Part shown: piece after piece, positions 47,385 through 56,449 of the stretch | Numbering within the stretch: position 1 is the first letter of the stretch | Layout: the number at the start of each line of letters is the position of its first letter | From: Flavobacterium oncorhynchi | Lineage (GTDB): Bacteria; Bacteroidota; Bacteroidia; Flavobacteriales; Flavobacteriaceae | Direction of reading: 5' to 3' | DNA length: 64,000 nucleotides | Assembly (NCBI RefSeq): GCF_002217355.1 | Contig: NZ_MUHA01000021.1 | Coordinates: 62,001-126,000 of the forward strand | Translations under genes and position numbers: made by a program | Notes under the pieces: model-generated | Databases searched by the model: none | What the model was told of the DNA's origin: nothing | What the model saw: the letters and a program-made list of their open reading frames with translations, nothing else

Positions 47385-49488
47385 ATATTTCGGATTTTTG
47401 ATTATTCTCGCTGAGTAAAATTTCGTCGCATTTTGGGCAGTATTCATGTTCGCCATTAAGATATCCGTGAATAGGGCAGATACTGAAAATTGGTGTAACA
47501 GTTATATAAGGCAGTTTAAAATTTGTCAACACCTTTTTTACAAAGTTTTTACAGGCTTCGGGACTGCTTATTTTTTCGCGCATGTAAAGATGCAGTACTG
47601 TTCCGCCGGTATATTTACATTGTAATTCGTCCTGAAGTAATAAGGCCTCAAACGGATCTTCGGTATGATCTACTGGAATTTGTGAACTGTTAGTATAATA
47701 GATATTATTGTTTTGACCTGCCTGCAAAATTTCTGGAAAACGTTTTTTATCTTCTTTTGCAAAACGATAAGTAGTTCCCTCCGCAGGAGTAGCTTCTAGA
47801 TTGTATAAGTTCCCTGTTTCTTCCTGGAACTCTTTCATTCTTGATCGAATATGATCTAAAACTTCAGTTGCAAAATGAATCCCAGAATTAGTGGTAATAT
47901 CTTGTTTTCCATCAGTAAAATTAAGTACCATTTCGTTCATTCCGTTCACGCCGATGGTTGAGAAGTGATTTCTGAAATGTTCCAAATAACGCTGTGTATA
48001 AGGATAAAGTCCGCGATCGTACATTTTTTGAATAAAGATTCTTTTTTTCTCCAAAGTCGATTTTGCTTTCTGCAGCAGTTCATCTAAATGATAAAATAGT
48101 TTTATAATATTCCCTTTATGCAAATATCCCAAACGAGCCATATTGATCGTTACTACGCCAATGCTTCCAGTCATTTCGGCACTTCCAAACAAACCGTTTC
48201 CTCGTTTTAATAATTCGCGTAAGTCAAGCTGAAGTCTGCAGCACATACTTCTAACAGCATTTGGTTTATAAGCTTCTGGATTTTCTATTCTGTTGCCATT
48301 TTCATCTAATATATACTGGCTTCCAATGAAATTTTGAAAGTATGAAGAACCAATTTTAGCTGTGTTTTCAAACAGTAAATCTACATTTTCACCCTCCCAG
48401 TTAAAATCCTCTGTTATATTAACTGTAGGAATTGGGAATGTAAAAGGCTGACCATTTGCATCGCCTTCGGTCATGACGGTATAATAAGCCTTATTAATCA
48501 AGTTCATTTCCTCTTGAAAATCGGCATATTTTAAATTCGTTAAAGCTGAAACTCCTCTTTCGTTTGCTTTTTTAACCAAGGTTGGATCATTTGCAGTAAG
48601 AAATAAATGTTCGTTATTTCTAGTAGGAATCTGCTCTTTTAAATCATCAGGAGCAGTCCAATCTAAAGTAATATTCGTAAAAGGAGATTGTCCCCATCTT
48701 GCAGGCACATTTAGGTTGTAAACAAAACTTCGAATCGCTTTTAGAATCTGCTCGTAACTAAGCTGATCCTTAAAAACGTAAGGCGCAAGATAAGTATCAA
48801 ATGAACTGAAAGCTTGAGCGCCAGCCCATTCGCTTTGCAAAATTCCTAAAAAGTTAGCCATTTGTCCAAGCGCTTCTCTAAAATGCGATGGAGGTCTGCT
48901 TTCGACACGACCGCGCACGCCGTTGAATCCTTCGTTTAGTAAAACACGCAGACTCCAACCAGCGCAGTAACCAGTTAAACAATCGAGATCATGAATGTGT
49001 AAATCGCCATTTCTATGTGCAAAACCTTCTTCTTTATTGTAAATTTTATCCAGCCAGTAATTTGCAATTATTTTTCCTGCAGTATTATTAACCAATCCTG
49101 CATTAGAATAAGAGGTATTGGCATTGGCATTAATACGCCAATCAGATTGGTTGATATATTCTTCGATAGTTTGTGTACTGTCGACATACGTTGTACTGTC
49201 ATTGAAACCATCAATATGTTCTCGCTGCAGTTTTCGGGTATGGCGATAGATAATAAAAGAACGCATGGTTTTAAAATAACCATTTTCAAAAAGAACTCTT
49301 TCTATAATGTCTTGAATTTCTTCTACCGGCCATGAATATTTTGATTCAAGACCTAAAGAAACCAGTTTGTATATCTTTTTGTCAACTGGCAGATTTACGC
49401 TCTGAAATGCTTTTTCAATGGCATCTTTAATTTTATAGGCTTCAAAAGGTTTGTAATCGCCGTTACGTTTGATCACATATTTTTCCAT
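47365..49488 (-). CDS. nrdD: class III anaerobic ribonucleoside-triphosphate reductase, large part
   Basis: A 707-residue protein: an N-terminal ATP-cone (EKYVIKRNGDYKPFEAYKI, residues 2-90) giving dATP/ATP control, then the ten-stranded barrel with CLTGYCAGWSL, AVRSMCCRLQLDL carrying the catalytic Cys, GSAEMTGSIGVVTINMARLG and VTPIFSICPIHGYL. The C-terminal zinc site is visible as CPIHGY and CPKCDE. The protein stops 20 residues later without the RVxGY glycyl-radical motif, which is encoded by the overlapping short ORF. It makes dNTPs without oxygen, using the radical generated by NrdG. It is 10 bases downstream of ric in the nadA operon. Confidence 0.93.
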   Translation of the reverse strand: MEKYVIKRNGDYKPFEAYKIKDAIEKAFQSVNLPVDKKIYKLVSLGLESKYSWPVEEIQDIIERVLFENGYFKTMRSFIIYRHTRKLQREHIDGFNDSTTYVDSTQTIEEYINQSDWRINANANTSYSNAGLVNNTAGKIIANYWLDKIYNKEEGFAHRNGDLHIHDLDCLTGYCAGWSLRVLLNEGFNGVRGRVESRPPSHFREALGQMANFLGILQSEWAGAQAFSSFDTYLAPYVFKDQLSYEQILKAIRSFVYNLNVPARWGQSPFTNITLDWTAPDDLKEQIPTRNNEHLFLTANDPTLVKKANERGVSALTNLKYADFQEEMNLINKAYYTVMTEGDANGQPFTFPIPTVNITEDFNWEGENVDLLFENTAKIGSSYFQNFIGSQYILDENGNRIENPEAYKPNAVRSMCCRLQLDLRELLKRGNGLFGSAEMTGSIGVVTINMARLGYLHKGNIIKLFYHLDELLQKAKSTLEKKRIFIQKMYDRGLYPYTQRYLEHFRNHFSTIGVNGMNEMVLNFTDGKQDITTNSGIHFATEVLDHIRSRMKEFQEETGNLYNLEATPAEGTTYRFAKEDKKRFPEILQAGQNNNIYYTNSSQIPVDHTEDPFEALLLQDELQCKYTGGTVLHLYMREKISSPEACKNFVKKVLTNFKLPYITVTPIFSICPIHGYLNGEHEYCPKCDEILLSENNQKSEIYENTMS

Positions 49489-49499
49489 GTTTTGTATGT

Positions 49500-50231
49500 T
49501 TAAGAAACTTTCTCAAATTTTTTCTCGAGATTAATAGCTTTTGGAAACAGTATATTGTTTTCCATATGAATGTGTTTGTGCAGATCGTTTTCAAATTCCT
49601 CCAGCATAGCAAATGTCACTTTGTAGGTATTGCAAGCATCAGCAGGAGGTGAGTAATTGTTGGTCAAAGCAGCAATTTTTTTAAAACGATCACCTTCTGT
49701 ATTATGTTCTTGTTTCATCATTGCTATTGGGTTTTCGATAGTTCCAAAGTGCGGCATTTCTAGAAAATCACCTTTTATTTGAGCCGTTTTCATTTTTCGG
49801 ATAAAAGGAAAAAGTATAACTTCTTCTTTTCTCATATGCGCCGAAAGATCGGCAGCTGATGCAGAGAAAAGAGAATTAATATCGAATAATTCTGGATGTC
49901 TTTCGCCGTGAACATTACATAGTTTATTTAAAAACTGAAATATTACGGGCGTTTTTTCTTTTACATAACGATGATGCGTTTTTTCGATATAATCTGTAAG
50001 CAAGTCAAGCGGCCAGGTTTTATAATCAAACGATTGATTTGCTTCGCTTGCTCGTGTTCTTTCAATTTCTGCAATTAATAACTCTTCATCAATAGCTCTT
50101 TTTTTGCATACTTCTTCGATCGTGCGGTGTCCTTTACAACAAAAATCAATACTGTATTTAGAGAAAGTTGCTGCTGTTCTGAAATCATCTGCCACGATTT
50201 CGCCAATTGTATTTTTTGGTGTTATTTCCAT
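49500..50231 (-). CDS. ric: iron-sulfur cluster repair diiron protein (Ric/YtfE/ScdA)
   Basis: A 243-residue protein with the ScdA N-domain (IGEIVADDFRTAATFSKYSI followed by DFCCKGHRTIEEVC) and a hemerythrin-like four-helix domain with DYIEKTHHRYVKE, GERHPELFD, AHMRKEEVILFPFI, MKQEHNTEGD and LHKHIHMENNILFPKA. The His/Glu ligands of the diiron site are all present. It repairs iron-sulfur clusters damaged by nitric oxide or oxygen and can reduce NO. Placement between nadB and nrdD, with NadA and NrdG as iron-sulfur enzymes in the same operon, fits repair during denitrification. The TATGA-N6-TCATA box before nadA probably controls it. Confidence 0.93.
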   Translation of the reverse strand: MEITPKNTIGEIVADDFRTAATFSKYSIDFCCKGHRTIEEVCKKRAIDEELLIAEIERTRASEANQSFDYKTWPLDLLTDYIEKTHHRYVKEKTPVIFQFLNKLCNVHGERHPELFDINSLFSASAADLSAHMRKEEVILFPFIRKMKTAQIKGDFLEMPHFGTIENPIAMMKQEHNTEGDRFKKIAALTNNYSPPADACNTYKVTFAMLEEFENDLHKHIHMENNILFPKAINLEKKFEKVS

Positions 50232-50254
50232 TTTCTTTGAGAGGTTTTAGTCAT

Positions 50255-51769
50255 TCAATTAGTTAGAATGGGTTCTTTTATTTTTTTACATTGTTTAATG
50301 ATAATTAGGGCTGTGATAAGCATATTACTGAATTCAATAAAAGGAATTGTGATTTTGTCTTTTTCGATTAGAGAAACCGCTGCATTTTTCAGCATTTTAA
50401 TTTTTTCTAATGCGTGATCTTTATTACGATTTTCGCTGGTATAAAAAACGGTAATTAATACTTGCAGTTCTTTTTTTAGAATAGCAAAAGCTTCGTATGT
50501 GCTTGTGTCTGTTTCGGAAAACTTTGGGCGAGGTATTTTTGATGAAAATGCAAAATTTTGTATTGTTTTATCTATTTGTTCTGAGGCTTGATGTGCAAAA
50601 ACTAATGCTTCTAATAGCGAATTGGAAGCTAAACGATTTTTTCCATGTAATCCTGTTCTGGCACATTCTCCTATGGCATATAGATTTTGAATTGCCGTTA
50701 AACCGTTGCGATCAACTTTTATCCCGCCGCATTGATAATGCGCCGCCGGCACAATTGGAATTAAATCTTTTTCGGGCTTTATACCCGCTAGATTGCATTG
50801 TTTTGCAATTACAGGAAACTCTTTGTAAAACTCGACTGGATCTAAGTGGCGACAATCAAGATAAACGTGCTTTTTATTAGTATGCAGCATTTCGCTATTA
50901 ATGGCATGAGAAACGATATCACGTGTTGCTAATTCGCCCCGTGAATCGTATTTAAAAAGGAATCTTTTTTGATCTTCATTAACAACATAAGCGCCAAAAC
51001 CACGAACTGCTTCTGAAATTAGAAAAAACGGATTTTTACTGCCGGCATACAAGGCGGTGGGATGAAACTGGATGTATTGGAGGTCTTCAATTTCGATCCC
51101 AGCGCGGGCAGCCATTGCAATACCGTCACCCGTGGCAATTTCAGGATTGGTTGTGTTCTCAAAAAGCTGGCCGCAGCCGCCTGTACTCAATATGATGGTT
51201 CGGGTTTGTATATATTTTACAGAGTTGCTTTTTTTGTCATAATAAAAAGCACCAGTGCAAAGATTTTCTTCTCCGATTTTTTCGGTATTCAAATCAATAA
51301 CTTGATGGTTTTCGAGTAACTGTATGTTTGAAAGTTCTTTTATAATACTTAGAAGTTTTTTTTCAATTTCTAAGCCAGAACTGTCTTTATGATGCAATAT
51401 GCGATGATTAGAATGACCGCCTTCTAAACCCAAATTCCATTGTCCGAGTTCATCTTTATCAAAGGAAGTTCCAATGTCTAAAAGTTCTTTTAACCTTTCG
51501 GGCGCCTGCTTAATTACCATATTTACAATAGTTTCATCACAGCTTCCTTTGCCTGCTTGGAGTGTATCTTTAATGTGCTGGTCAAAGCTGTCTTTTATCA
51601 AATCGGTTACAACCGCAATACCGCCTTGTGCTAATTGTGTGTTTGTATTTTGAGCACTTTCTTTGGTCATAATTACAATTGACAAATCGGGTCTTTTTTG
51701 AGCTGTTTTCATAGCTAGAAAGAGTCCCGAAATACCTGAGCCAATTATTAAGATGTCAGTTTTAAGCAT
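50255..51769 (-). CDS. nadB: L-aspartate oxidase
   Basis: A 504-residue flavoprotein of the succinate dehydrogenase/fumarate reductase family: GSGISGLFLAMKTA dinucleotide fold, TNTQLAQGGIAVV, GLEGGHSNHRILHHKD, STGGCGQLFENTTNPE, FHPTALYAG and GKNRLASNSLLEALVFA. It oxidises aspartate to iminoaspartate for NAD synthesis, using O2 or fumarate, so it works without oxygen. It is 18 bases downstream of nadA. The unusual point is that NAD biosynthesis shares an operon with ric and class III ribonucleotide reductase. Confidence 0.95.
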   Translation of the reverse strand: MLKTDILIIGSGISGLFLAMKTAQKRPDLSIVIMTKESAQNTNTQLAQGGIAVVTDLIKDSFDQHIKDTLQAGKGSCDETIVNMVIKQAPERLKELLDIGTSFDKDELGQWNLGLEGGHSNHRILHHKDSSGLEIEKKLLSIIKELSNIQLLENHQVIDLNTEKIGEENLCTGAFYYDKKSNSVKYIQTRTIILSTGGCGQLFENTTNPEIATGDGIAMAARAGIEIEDLQYIQFHPTALYAGSKNPFFLISEAVRGFGAYVVNEDQKRFLFKYDSRGELATRDIVSHAINSEMLHTNKKHVYLDCRHLDPVEFYKEFPVIAKQCNLAGIKPEKDLIPIVPAAHYQCGGIKVDRNGLTAIQNLYAIGECARTGLHGKNRLASNSLLEALVFAHQASEQIDKTIQNFAFSSKIPRPKFSETDTSTYEAFAILKKELQVLITVFYTSENRNKDHALEKIKMLKNAAVSLIEKDKITIPFIEFSNMLITALIIIKQCKKIKEPILTN

Positions 51770-51787
51770 TTTGTTGGTTTTTTGGTT

Positions 51788-52720
51788 CTATGATAATTCA
51801 AGCATTCTTTCAATTGGCTGCAAGGCTTTAACCCTTAAAGGTTCAGATATTTTAATTTCTGGACTTTCACTACTTAGGCATTGCAGGAGTTTTTCAAGTG
51901 TATTAATTTTCATAAAAGCGCATTCACTGCAGGCACAGCTGTTGTCTTCTGTGGATGGGGCCGGGATCAACGTCTTATCAGGTACAGTTTTTGAAAGTTG
52001 ATGCAGAATGCCGGCCTCCGTAGCCACGATGAAAACGGAAGCAGGATCCGTTTTAATAAAGTTAATAATACCCGAAGTAGAGCCAATATAATGCGCCGTT
52101 TTCAAAATATGAGTTTCCGACTCCGGGTGAGCGGCAATTTTTGCCGTTGGATTTTTTATATAAATTTCAATTAACTTGTCTAATGAAAAAGCTTCATGAA
52201 CCACACAGGAACCTTCCCAGAGTACCAAATCACGCTGAGTTTCTTTTTTAAGATAATTTCCCAAATTTTGATCGGGAGCAAAAATTATCTTTTTGTCTTG
52301 AGGAATTGATCCTATTATTTTTTTTGCATTAGATGATGTACAAACGAGATCGCTCATCGCTTTTATTTCGGCAGAACAATTGATGTAGGTTACCACAACA
52401 TGATCCGGATATTTTTCTTTGAATATTTTAAAATCTTTCGGATCACAGCCATCAGCAAGTGAACAGCCCGCGTTTAAATCAGGAACGAGTACTTTTTTTG
52501 AAGGATTAAGGATTTTTGCGGTTTCTGCCATAAAATGAACTCCAGCAAAAACAATAATATCAGCATTGGCTGCTTGTGCTTTTTTGGATAATTCTAAACT
52601 GTCGCCAACAAAATCTGCAATATCTTGAATGTCTTCATTTTGATAATAATGAGCTAGAATGACAGCATTTTTTTGCTGTTTTAGGCGGTTTATTTCCTGT
52701 ATCAAGAATTGTTTATCCAT
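51788..52720 (-). CDS. nadA: quinolinate synthase
   Basis: The frame opens further upstream at 52870, but that part overlaps the promoter and operator; ATG 52720 gives the normal start [10 protein letters not shown] and 310 residues. Family motifs: [55 protein letters not shown] and [15 protein letters not shown], which together contain the [4Fe-4S] cysteines. It condenses iminoaspartate with dihydroxyacetone phosphate to quinolinate. It is oxygen- and NO-sensitive. It is the first gene of a seven-gene - strand operon and has a leader of about 120 bases. Confidence 0.95.
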   Translation of the reverse strand: MDKQFLIQEINRLKQQKNAVILAHYYQNEDIQDIADFVGDSLELSKKAQAANADIIVFAGVHFMAETAKILNPSKKVLVPDLNAGCSLADGCDPKDFKIFKEKYPDHVVVTYINCSAEIKAMSDLVCTSSNAKKIIGSIPQDKKIIFAPDQNLGNYLKKETQRDLVLWEGSCVVHEAFSLDKLIEIYIKNPTAKIAAHPESETHILKTAHYIGSTSGIINFIKTDPASVFIVATEAGILHQLSKTVPDKTLIPAPSTEDNSCACSECAFMKINTLEKLLQCLSSESPEIKISEPLRVKALQPIERMLELS

Positions 52721-52843
52721 TTTTTTTAATCTGTTTTTTTGAAAAAAATCAAGCTGTACTAAAGAAATGCTGCAGTTGGTAAGACTGAAGAATTTAGAGA
52801 ATTTGGTAGTTTTTAGGATGCTTGATTGTAAATTTTGATATCG

Positions 52844-52888
52844 TAAATATATTGCCATCAAAAATTTCAAACTATGATTCCAGTCATA
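52844..52888 (-). promoter_or_regulatory. FNR-like operator and promoter of the nadA operon
   Basis: TATGATTCCAGTCATA (52873-52888) is a TATGA-N6-TCATA palindrome. On the - strand a -7-like TATATTTA occupies 52851-52844, with its TTTA 33.5-36.5 bases from the palindrome centre. The same spacing occurs at the nos and 63262 sites. It predicts activation centred near -41.5 and a start near 52839. Confidence 0.7.
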
Positions 52889-52964
52889 CTGTATTATTTT
52901 TATTTTTTTATGTTCAGTTTAAAAAATGAAACGTAAAACTGGAAAAATGTAGTTCAAAAAAGGC

Positions 52965-54959
52965 TTATCTAAAGTTGAAAGTAAGATTGACAAAGACGTT
53001 ACGTCCCATTCGCGGAATTTTATTCCAATCTGAAAAAGAGGTGTAATATTTATCAAAAATATTTTCGACACCCGTTTGCAGTTTTATTAAATTTTGATTG
53101 TAATGAAACACATATCCAGCATTGAAATTAAAAATCAAATAATCCGGCGTTTTTGTCTGACCGTATGTTGCTGCAAATTCTTTTTGAGCAAGATTTCCTA
53201 AAGCCGAAATTCCTAAATTTAAATTCTGCTTTTTATAGTCAATTCCTGCACTGTATCGTATTGGACTTATAAAAGGAAGATTCTTTCCTTGATTGTCTTT
53301 GCCTAAACTATAAACCAGCTGCGTTTTTAAAAGCCAGTTTTCAAATAGAGAATATTCTAAATTTAAATCAGCATTAAAAATAGAGGCATAGCTTATAGCT
53401 TCGTATTTTTTTACACCAGACGCTCCAATTGTCATAGGCAGAGTATTAGGATCAATTTGACCTACAATAAAATCATTAATATGAAAGTATGATGCTGTAA
53501 TTTTTGTGTTTAAATGATTTGTTTTATAACCCAGTAAAAGATTGGCTTCTAGGGCTTTTTCGTTCTTTAAAAATGGATTTCCAATGTAGTCATAAAAATC
53601 ACTGCTGTTATAAAGATAAAAACCATAACCTTCAGAAACCGAAGGAGCTCTTTCAGCATAAGCACCTCCAAAACCATATTCAAATTTGCCTTTTTTTTGA
53701 GTAAAGTTTGCTGAGAAACTTTTTAAGAAACGGTTTTTTGAAGCCTGCATTTCAGGATAAAAAATACGAAGGCTCTGTAATCCGAAATCATTTGCAACAT
53801 CATTTGAATGAAATCCAACAGAAGTTCCAATTCTCAAAGTAGTTTCTGATGCTATTTTAATATAATCTTCAAGAGACAAGCCGTTGTAAAAAGTTCGTAC
53901 ATCAGGCCAAGTGTACATGAACATTAAATTTTCTGTGGGATCAGCAGGATACATTGTCATTTCGGCAATCGATTTGTTGTAGAAAGCATTCAAGTCTGCT
54001 GTAAAATCATGTATTTTATATTTCCCTTTTAGTTTAGAATAAAATCCATAGGTGTCAGACCAGCCCGGCATATCCATATGAATGGGAACTGATGGTCTTT
54101 TGGTATCATCCATTTTATGAGTTATGCTGTTTCCGTAAACCTTTGTTTCCCAGTTTGAAATAATACCAGAATCAGGGGTATAACGATAGCTTAAAGACAT
54201 AATTTCGGCTTTTGCCAGCGAAACATCCATTGGCAGAGCAGGATAACCTACATTTGTTGCGTTATCATAAATTAGCGAAGCTTCCAGATTATTTCTCTTA
54301 TTTATGAAATATCCGGCAGTTGCAGCAATGTTGTATTTGGTAAATTGAGAAAAATTAATTTCTTGATTTCCGCCGGCTTTATAATTCTCAGCATCACGAT
54401 GCATAAAATCAGCATGAGCGTAAAACTTTTCATTATTGTAACCTAATGAACCTCCAATAATTTTTTGCTGATTGTTACTTTCATAACCTGAGTTAAAACT
54501 GCCATTCCACCCCAAAGTATTTTGACTAAAAACAGAACGTTTTAGATCTATAGAGCCGCCAATTGCCGCACCATGACAGCTTGCCTGCTGACCAGAAGCA
54601 ACTGCTGCTTCTGATAAATTTGAAACTTCAACATATGAGGTTATAGGATCCATTTTATCAGTACAAGCTCCAAAAATGCGCATTCCATCAATAGTAATAA
54701 CAGTGCGTTCTGTAGACATGTTGTTGATTGTAGGTTCCCAGGCATAAGCGCCTCTTTTTATCATATTTACTTTTGTAGATTTTTGCAGATAATCTTCTAC
54801 AGAAGTCAATGATTTTGGCTGTTTTTGATGTAAAGCTGCTTTTTTTCCAATAACAATAATTTCATTTAAATTTTGAGTCGAAAGACTGTCTTTTTGTTGT
54901 TCTTGTCCCCAGCAGATTGTTGAAAAAATAGTTAGAATACATGCTGTTATCTTTTTCAT
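52965..54959 (-). CDS. TonB-dependent copper receptor, OprC/NosA-like
   Basis: I start at ATG 54959, one codon inside the GTG-initiated frame; 664 residues. Signal peptide (ICWGQ), short linker with LNEIIVIGKKAALHQ as TonB box region, plug, and barrel ending in MGRNVFVNLTFNFR. The plug reads MRIFGACTDKMDPITSYVEV, in which Cys99-x3-Met103 matches the CxxxM copper-binding motif of OprC; a later VPIHMDMPGW supplies His/Met groups where OprC has HxM. OprC and NosA import copper, which NosZ needs. It lies next to the nos cluster and downstream of two putative copper-handling genes on the same strand. Confidence 0.8.
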   Translation of the reverse strand: MKKITACILTIFSTICWGQEQQKDSLSTQNLNEIIVIGKKAALHQKQPKSLTSVEDYLQKSTKVNMIKRGAYAWEPTINNMSTERTVITIDGMRIFGACTDKMDPITSYVEVSNLSEAAVASGQQASCHGAAIGGSIDLKRSVFSQNTLGWNGSFNSGYESNNQQKIIGGSLGYNNEKFYAHADFMHRDAENYKAGGNQEINFSQFTKYNIAATAGYFINKRNNLEASLIYDNATNVGYPALPMDVSLAKAEIMSLSYRYTPDSGIISNWETKVYGNSITHKMDDTKRPSVPIHMDMPGWSDTYGFYSKLKGKYKIHDFTADLNAFYNKSIAEMTMYPADPTENLMFMYTWPDVRTFYNGLSLEDYIKIASETTLRIGTSVGFHSNDVANDFGLQSLRIFYPEMQASKNRFLKSFSANFTQKKGKFEYGFGGAYAERAPSVSEGYGFYLYNSSDFYDYIGNPFLKNEKALEANLLLGYKTNHLNTKITASYFHINDFIVGQIDPNTLPMTIGASGVKKYEAISYASIFNADLNLEYSLFENWLLKTQLVYSLGKDNQGKNLPFISPIRYSAGIDYKKQNLNLGISALGNLAQKEFAATYGQTKTPDYLIFNFNAGYVFHYNQNLIKLQTGVENIFDKYYTSFSDWNKIPRMGRNVFVNLTFNFR

Positions 54960-54971
54960 CACTAGATAAAT

Positions 54972-55003
54972 TATAAGAAAGAGACAACTAGAATTGCCTC
55001 TTT
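54972..55003 (-). other. intercistronic hairpin between Met-rich lipoprotein and copper receptor
   Basis: AAGAAAGAGACAACTAG and GAATTGCCTCTTTCTT pair as a long imperfect stem. There is no clear U-run on the - strand, so partial termination or mRNA stabilisation is possible. Confidence 0.45.
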
Positions 55004-55021
55004 CTTGTTAATAATGAGTGC

Positions 55022-55873
55022 TTAAAATTCAATTTCAAAATAAAGACTGCTTGCTGGATTTTCTGTCGTTACAGGTTCTCCTTTTAGGACTTCATCTGAG
55101 GCATTTAAAAGCTGCATATTAATTTTCCAATATCCTGTCATGGTCAATGAAAGTTTTCCTTTATAGAAACTTCCCGCTTGGAATTGTACTAAATCGGTGT
55201 TATTTGGTGATCCGTGATTTCCCATACTTGGCATTCTAGGATCTATTTTTATTTTAAAATTGTTTACTGTGGTAAACGTCATCATATCTTCCATTTTATA
55301 AAGTCCAACAGCAGCATCGTTTACGGCTACTTTCGGATTCTCGGGTGCGATATAAGCCAGTACATATTTATTGCCGTTATTGTCTTTAAATGAGGTTACA
55401 GTACGTTTTGGCGATGCCGTTACAGCAATAGTATCTGCAACGGTATAAACAACATTGTTGATGGTGTAATTAATTTTAAGTTCCCAAAACTCCTTATCGT
55501 TTTGTGCCATCTGAAAAATAATATCACCTGAGTATAAGGTTTTTTTATCAGCCGTTTTGGTTACAGCTGATTTTGGACATGAATGCTGCATTGAAGTCAT
55601 ATGCATAATTGGTGTCCAATCAATTTTAGCATCTGTAATATAGGCGCTGCTTTTTTTGTCTTTTATTCTAATTGTAATGGTATTGTAGCCTTGAATTAGA
55701 GTGCCTTTTTTTGAGTACAGTTCAACAACATGATTGTCATTTGTTAATTCTTGAATTTTTTGAAGTCCAAGTGTTTCATCAGCAGGAATTGAAGTTGAAG
55801 AATCATCATCAGAAGAACATGAGATATAGGTAATTGCTAAAAGGAAAAGGGTAATGTATTTTAAAGTTTTCAT
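55022..55873 (-). CDS. Met/His-rich lipoprotein, probable copper-binding
   Basis: A 283-residue lipoprotein (LLAITYISCSSDDDSS). I do not recognise a named family over the full length, but the C-terminal half resembles YtkA/FixH-like beta-sandwiches with KIDPRMPSMGNHGSPNN, and the first half has WTPIMHMTSMQHSCPKS. These Met/His clusters are typical soft-metal ligands. It lies between a small Cys protein and the OprC-like receptor, all facing away from the nos operon. A copper-capturing partner of the receptor is likely but inferred. Confidence 0.65.
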   Translation of the reverse strand: MKTLKYITLFLLAITYISCSSDDDSSTSIPADETLGLQKIQELTNDNHVVELYSKKGTLIQGYNTITIRIKDKKSSAYITDAKIDWTPIMHMTSMQHSCPKSAVTKTADKKTLYSGDIIFQMAQNDKEFWELKINYTINNVVYTVADTIAVTASPKRTVTSFKDNNGNKYVLAYIAPENPKVAVNDAAVGLYKMEDMMTFTTVNNFKIKIDPRMPSMGNHGSPNNTDLVQFQAGSFYKGKLSLTMTGYWKINMQLLNASDEVLKGEPVTTENPASSLYFEIEF

Positions 55874-55953
55874 AGAATATTAATTTAAATAAGGATAATA
55901 CGATTTCTGCCGAAATAGATTTCGGAGAAAATAAAGTGTAAAACATTGAAAAA

Positions 55954-56325
55954 TTAATAGTTGAAAGCTGGAGGACGAAATACAGAAACTGCGTCTAAAT
56001 GGGAGTATAGGTTTTTATAGACTGAGTTTATTTTTGAGTGGATTGTATGTTCTGTTTCAAAACAAAATACTGGAAGGTTTACGATGAAAAGTACAACTGT
56101 TTCAGCAGTTTCTGTTTTTTTCTCGTTAGACGCAGGAACATCATTTTTATACGCTTTTGCAAGCTCTTTTTTTAAATGACATTTTCCATTACAGCTTAGT
56201 TCTGGAGCATTTTTGTTTTCGCATAACTCGGTAACAATGTAATGGTAGTTTACTACATAATCCAAAAATGGAAAGGCAGGTCTGAAAACCACTGAAAAGA
56301 GAAATATGTAAACAAAAAACTTCAT
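55954..56325 (-). CDS. small Cys-containing exported protein
   Basis: A 123-residue protein with a hydrophobic N-terminus (MKFFVYIFLFSVVFRPAFPF) and a short Cys motif ELCENKNAPELSCNGKCHLK. The C-terminal part has a second hydrophobic stretch, ETVVLFIVNLPVFCF. I recall this Cys pattern in small Bacteroidota proteins encoded beside copper or haem loci but know no assigned function. It is the first gene of the group divergent from nos; its start is only about 13 bases from the transcript start predicted from the shared operator. Confidence 0.7.
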   Translation of the reverse strand: MKFFVYIFLFSVVFRPAFPFLDYVVNYHYIVTELCENKNAPELSCNGKCHLKKELAKAYKNDVPASNEKKTETAETVVLFIVNLPVFCFETEHTIHSKINSVYKNLYSHLDAVSVFRPPAFNY

Positions 56326-56342
56326 CTGTTTATTTTAGAGTA

Positions 56343-56416
56343 CGAAGGTATCATCAACTTTTTCTTTAAAGTATGATCGTAATCATAATTTAAGAAATAC
56401 ATCTTGTGGAACTTTG
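56343..56416. promoter_or_regulatory. bidirectional FNR-like operator between the copper genes and nos
   Basis: TATGATCGTAATCATA (56372-56387) is a perfect TATGA-N6-TCATA palindrome. On the + strand GAACTTTG (56409-56416) and on the - strand TACCTTCG (56350-56343) are -7-like boxes whose last four bases lie exactly 33.5-36.5 bases from the centre on each side. One dimer could thus activate both transcripts at about -41.5. Confidence 0.75.
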
Positions 56417-56449
56417 ACCTGTAGTTTAACAAATAAAAAAAGCAAACAC

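Noticed and set aside
52721-52870. N-terminal extension of nadA to 52870
   Set aside because: The added residues have no homology I recognise and cover the predicted promoter; [10 protein letters not shown] at 52720 is the family start.
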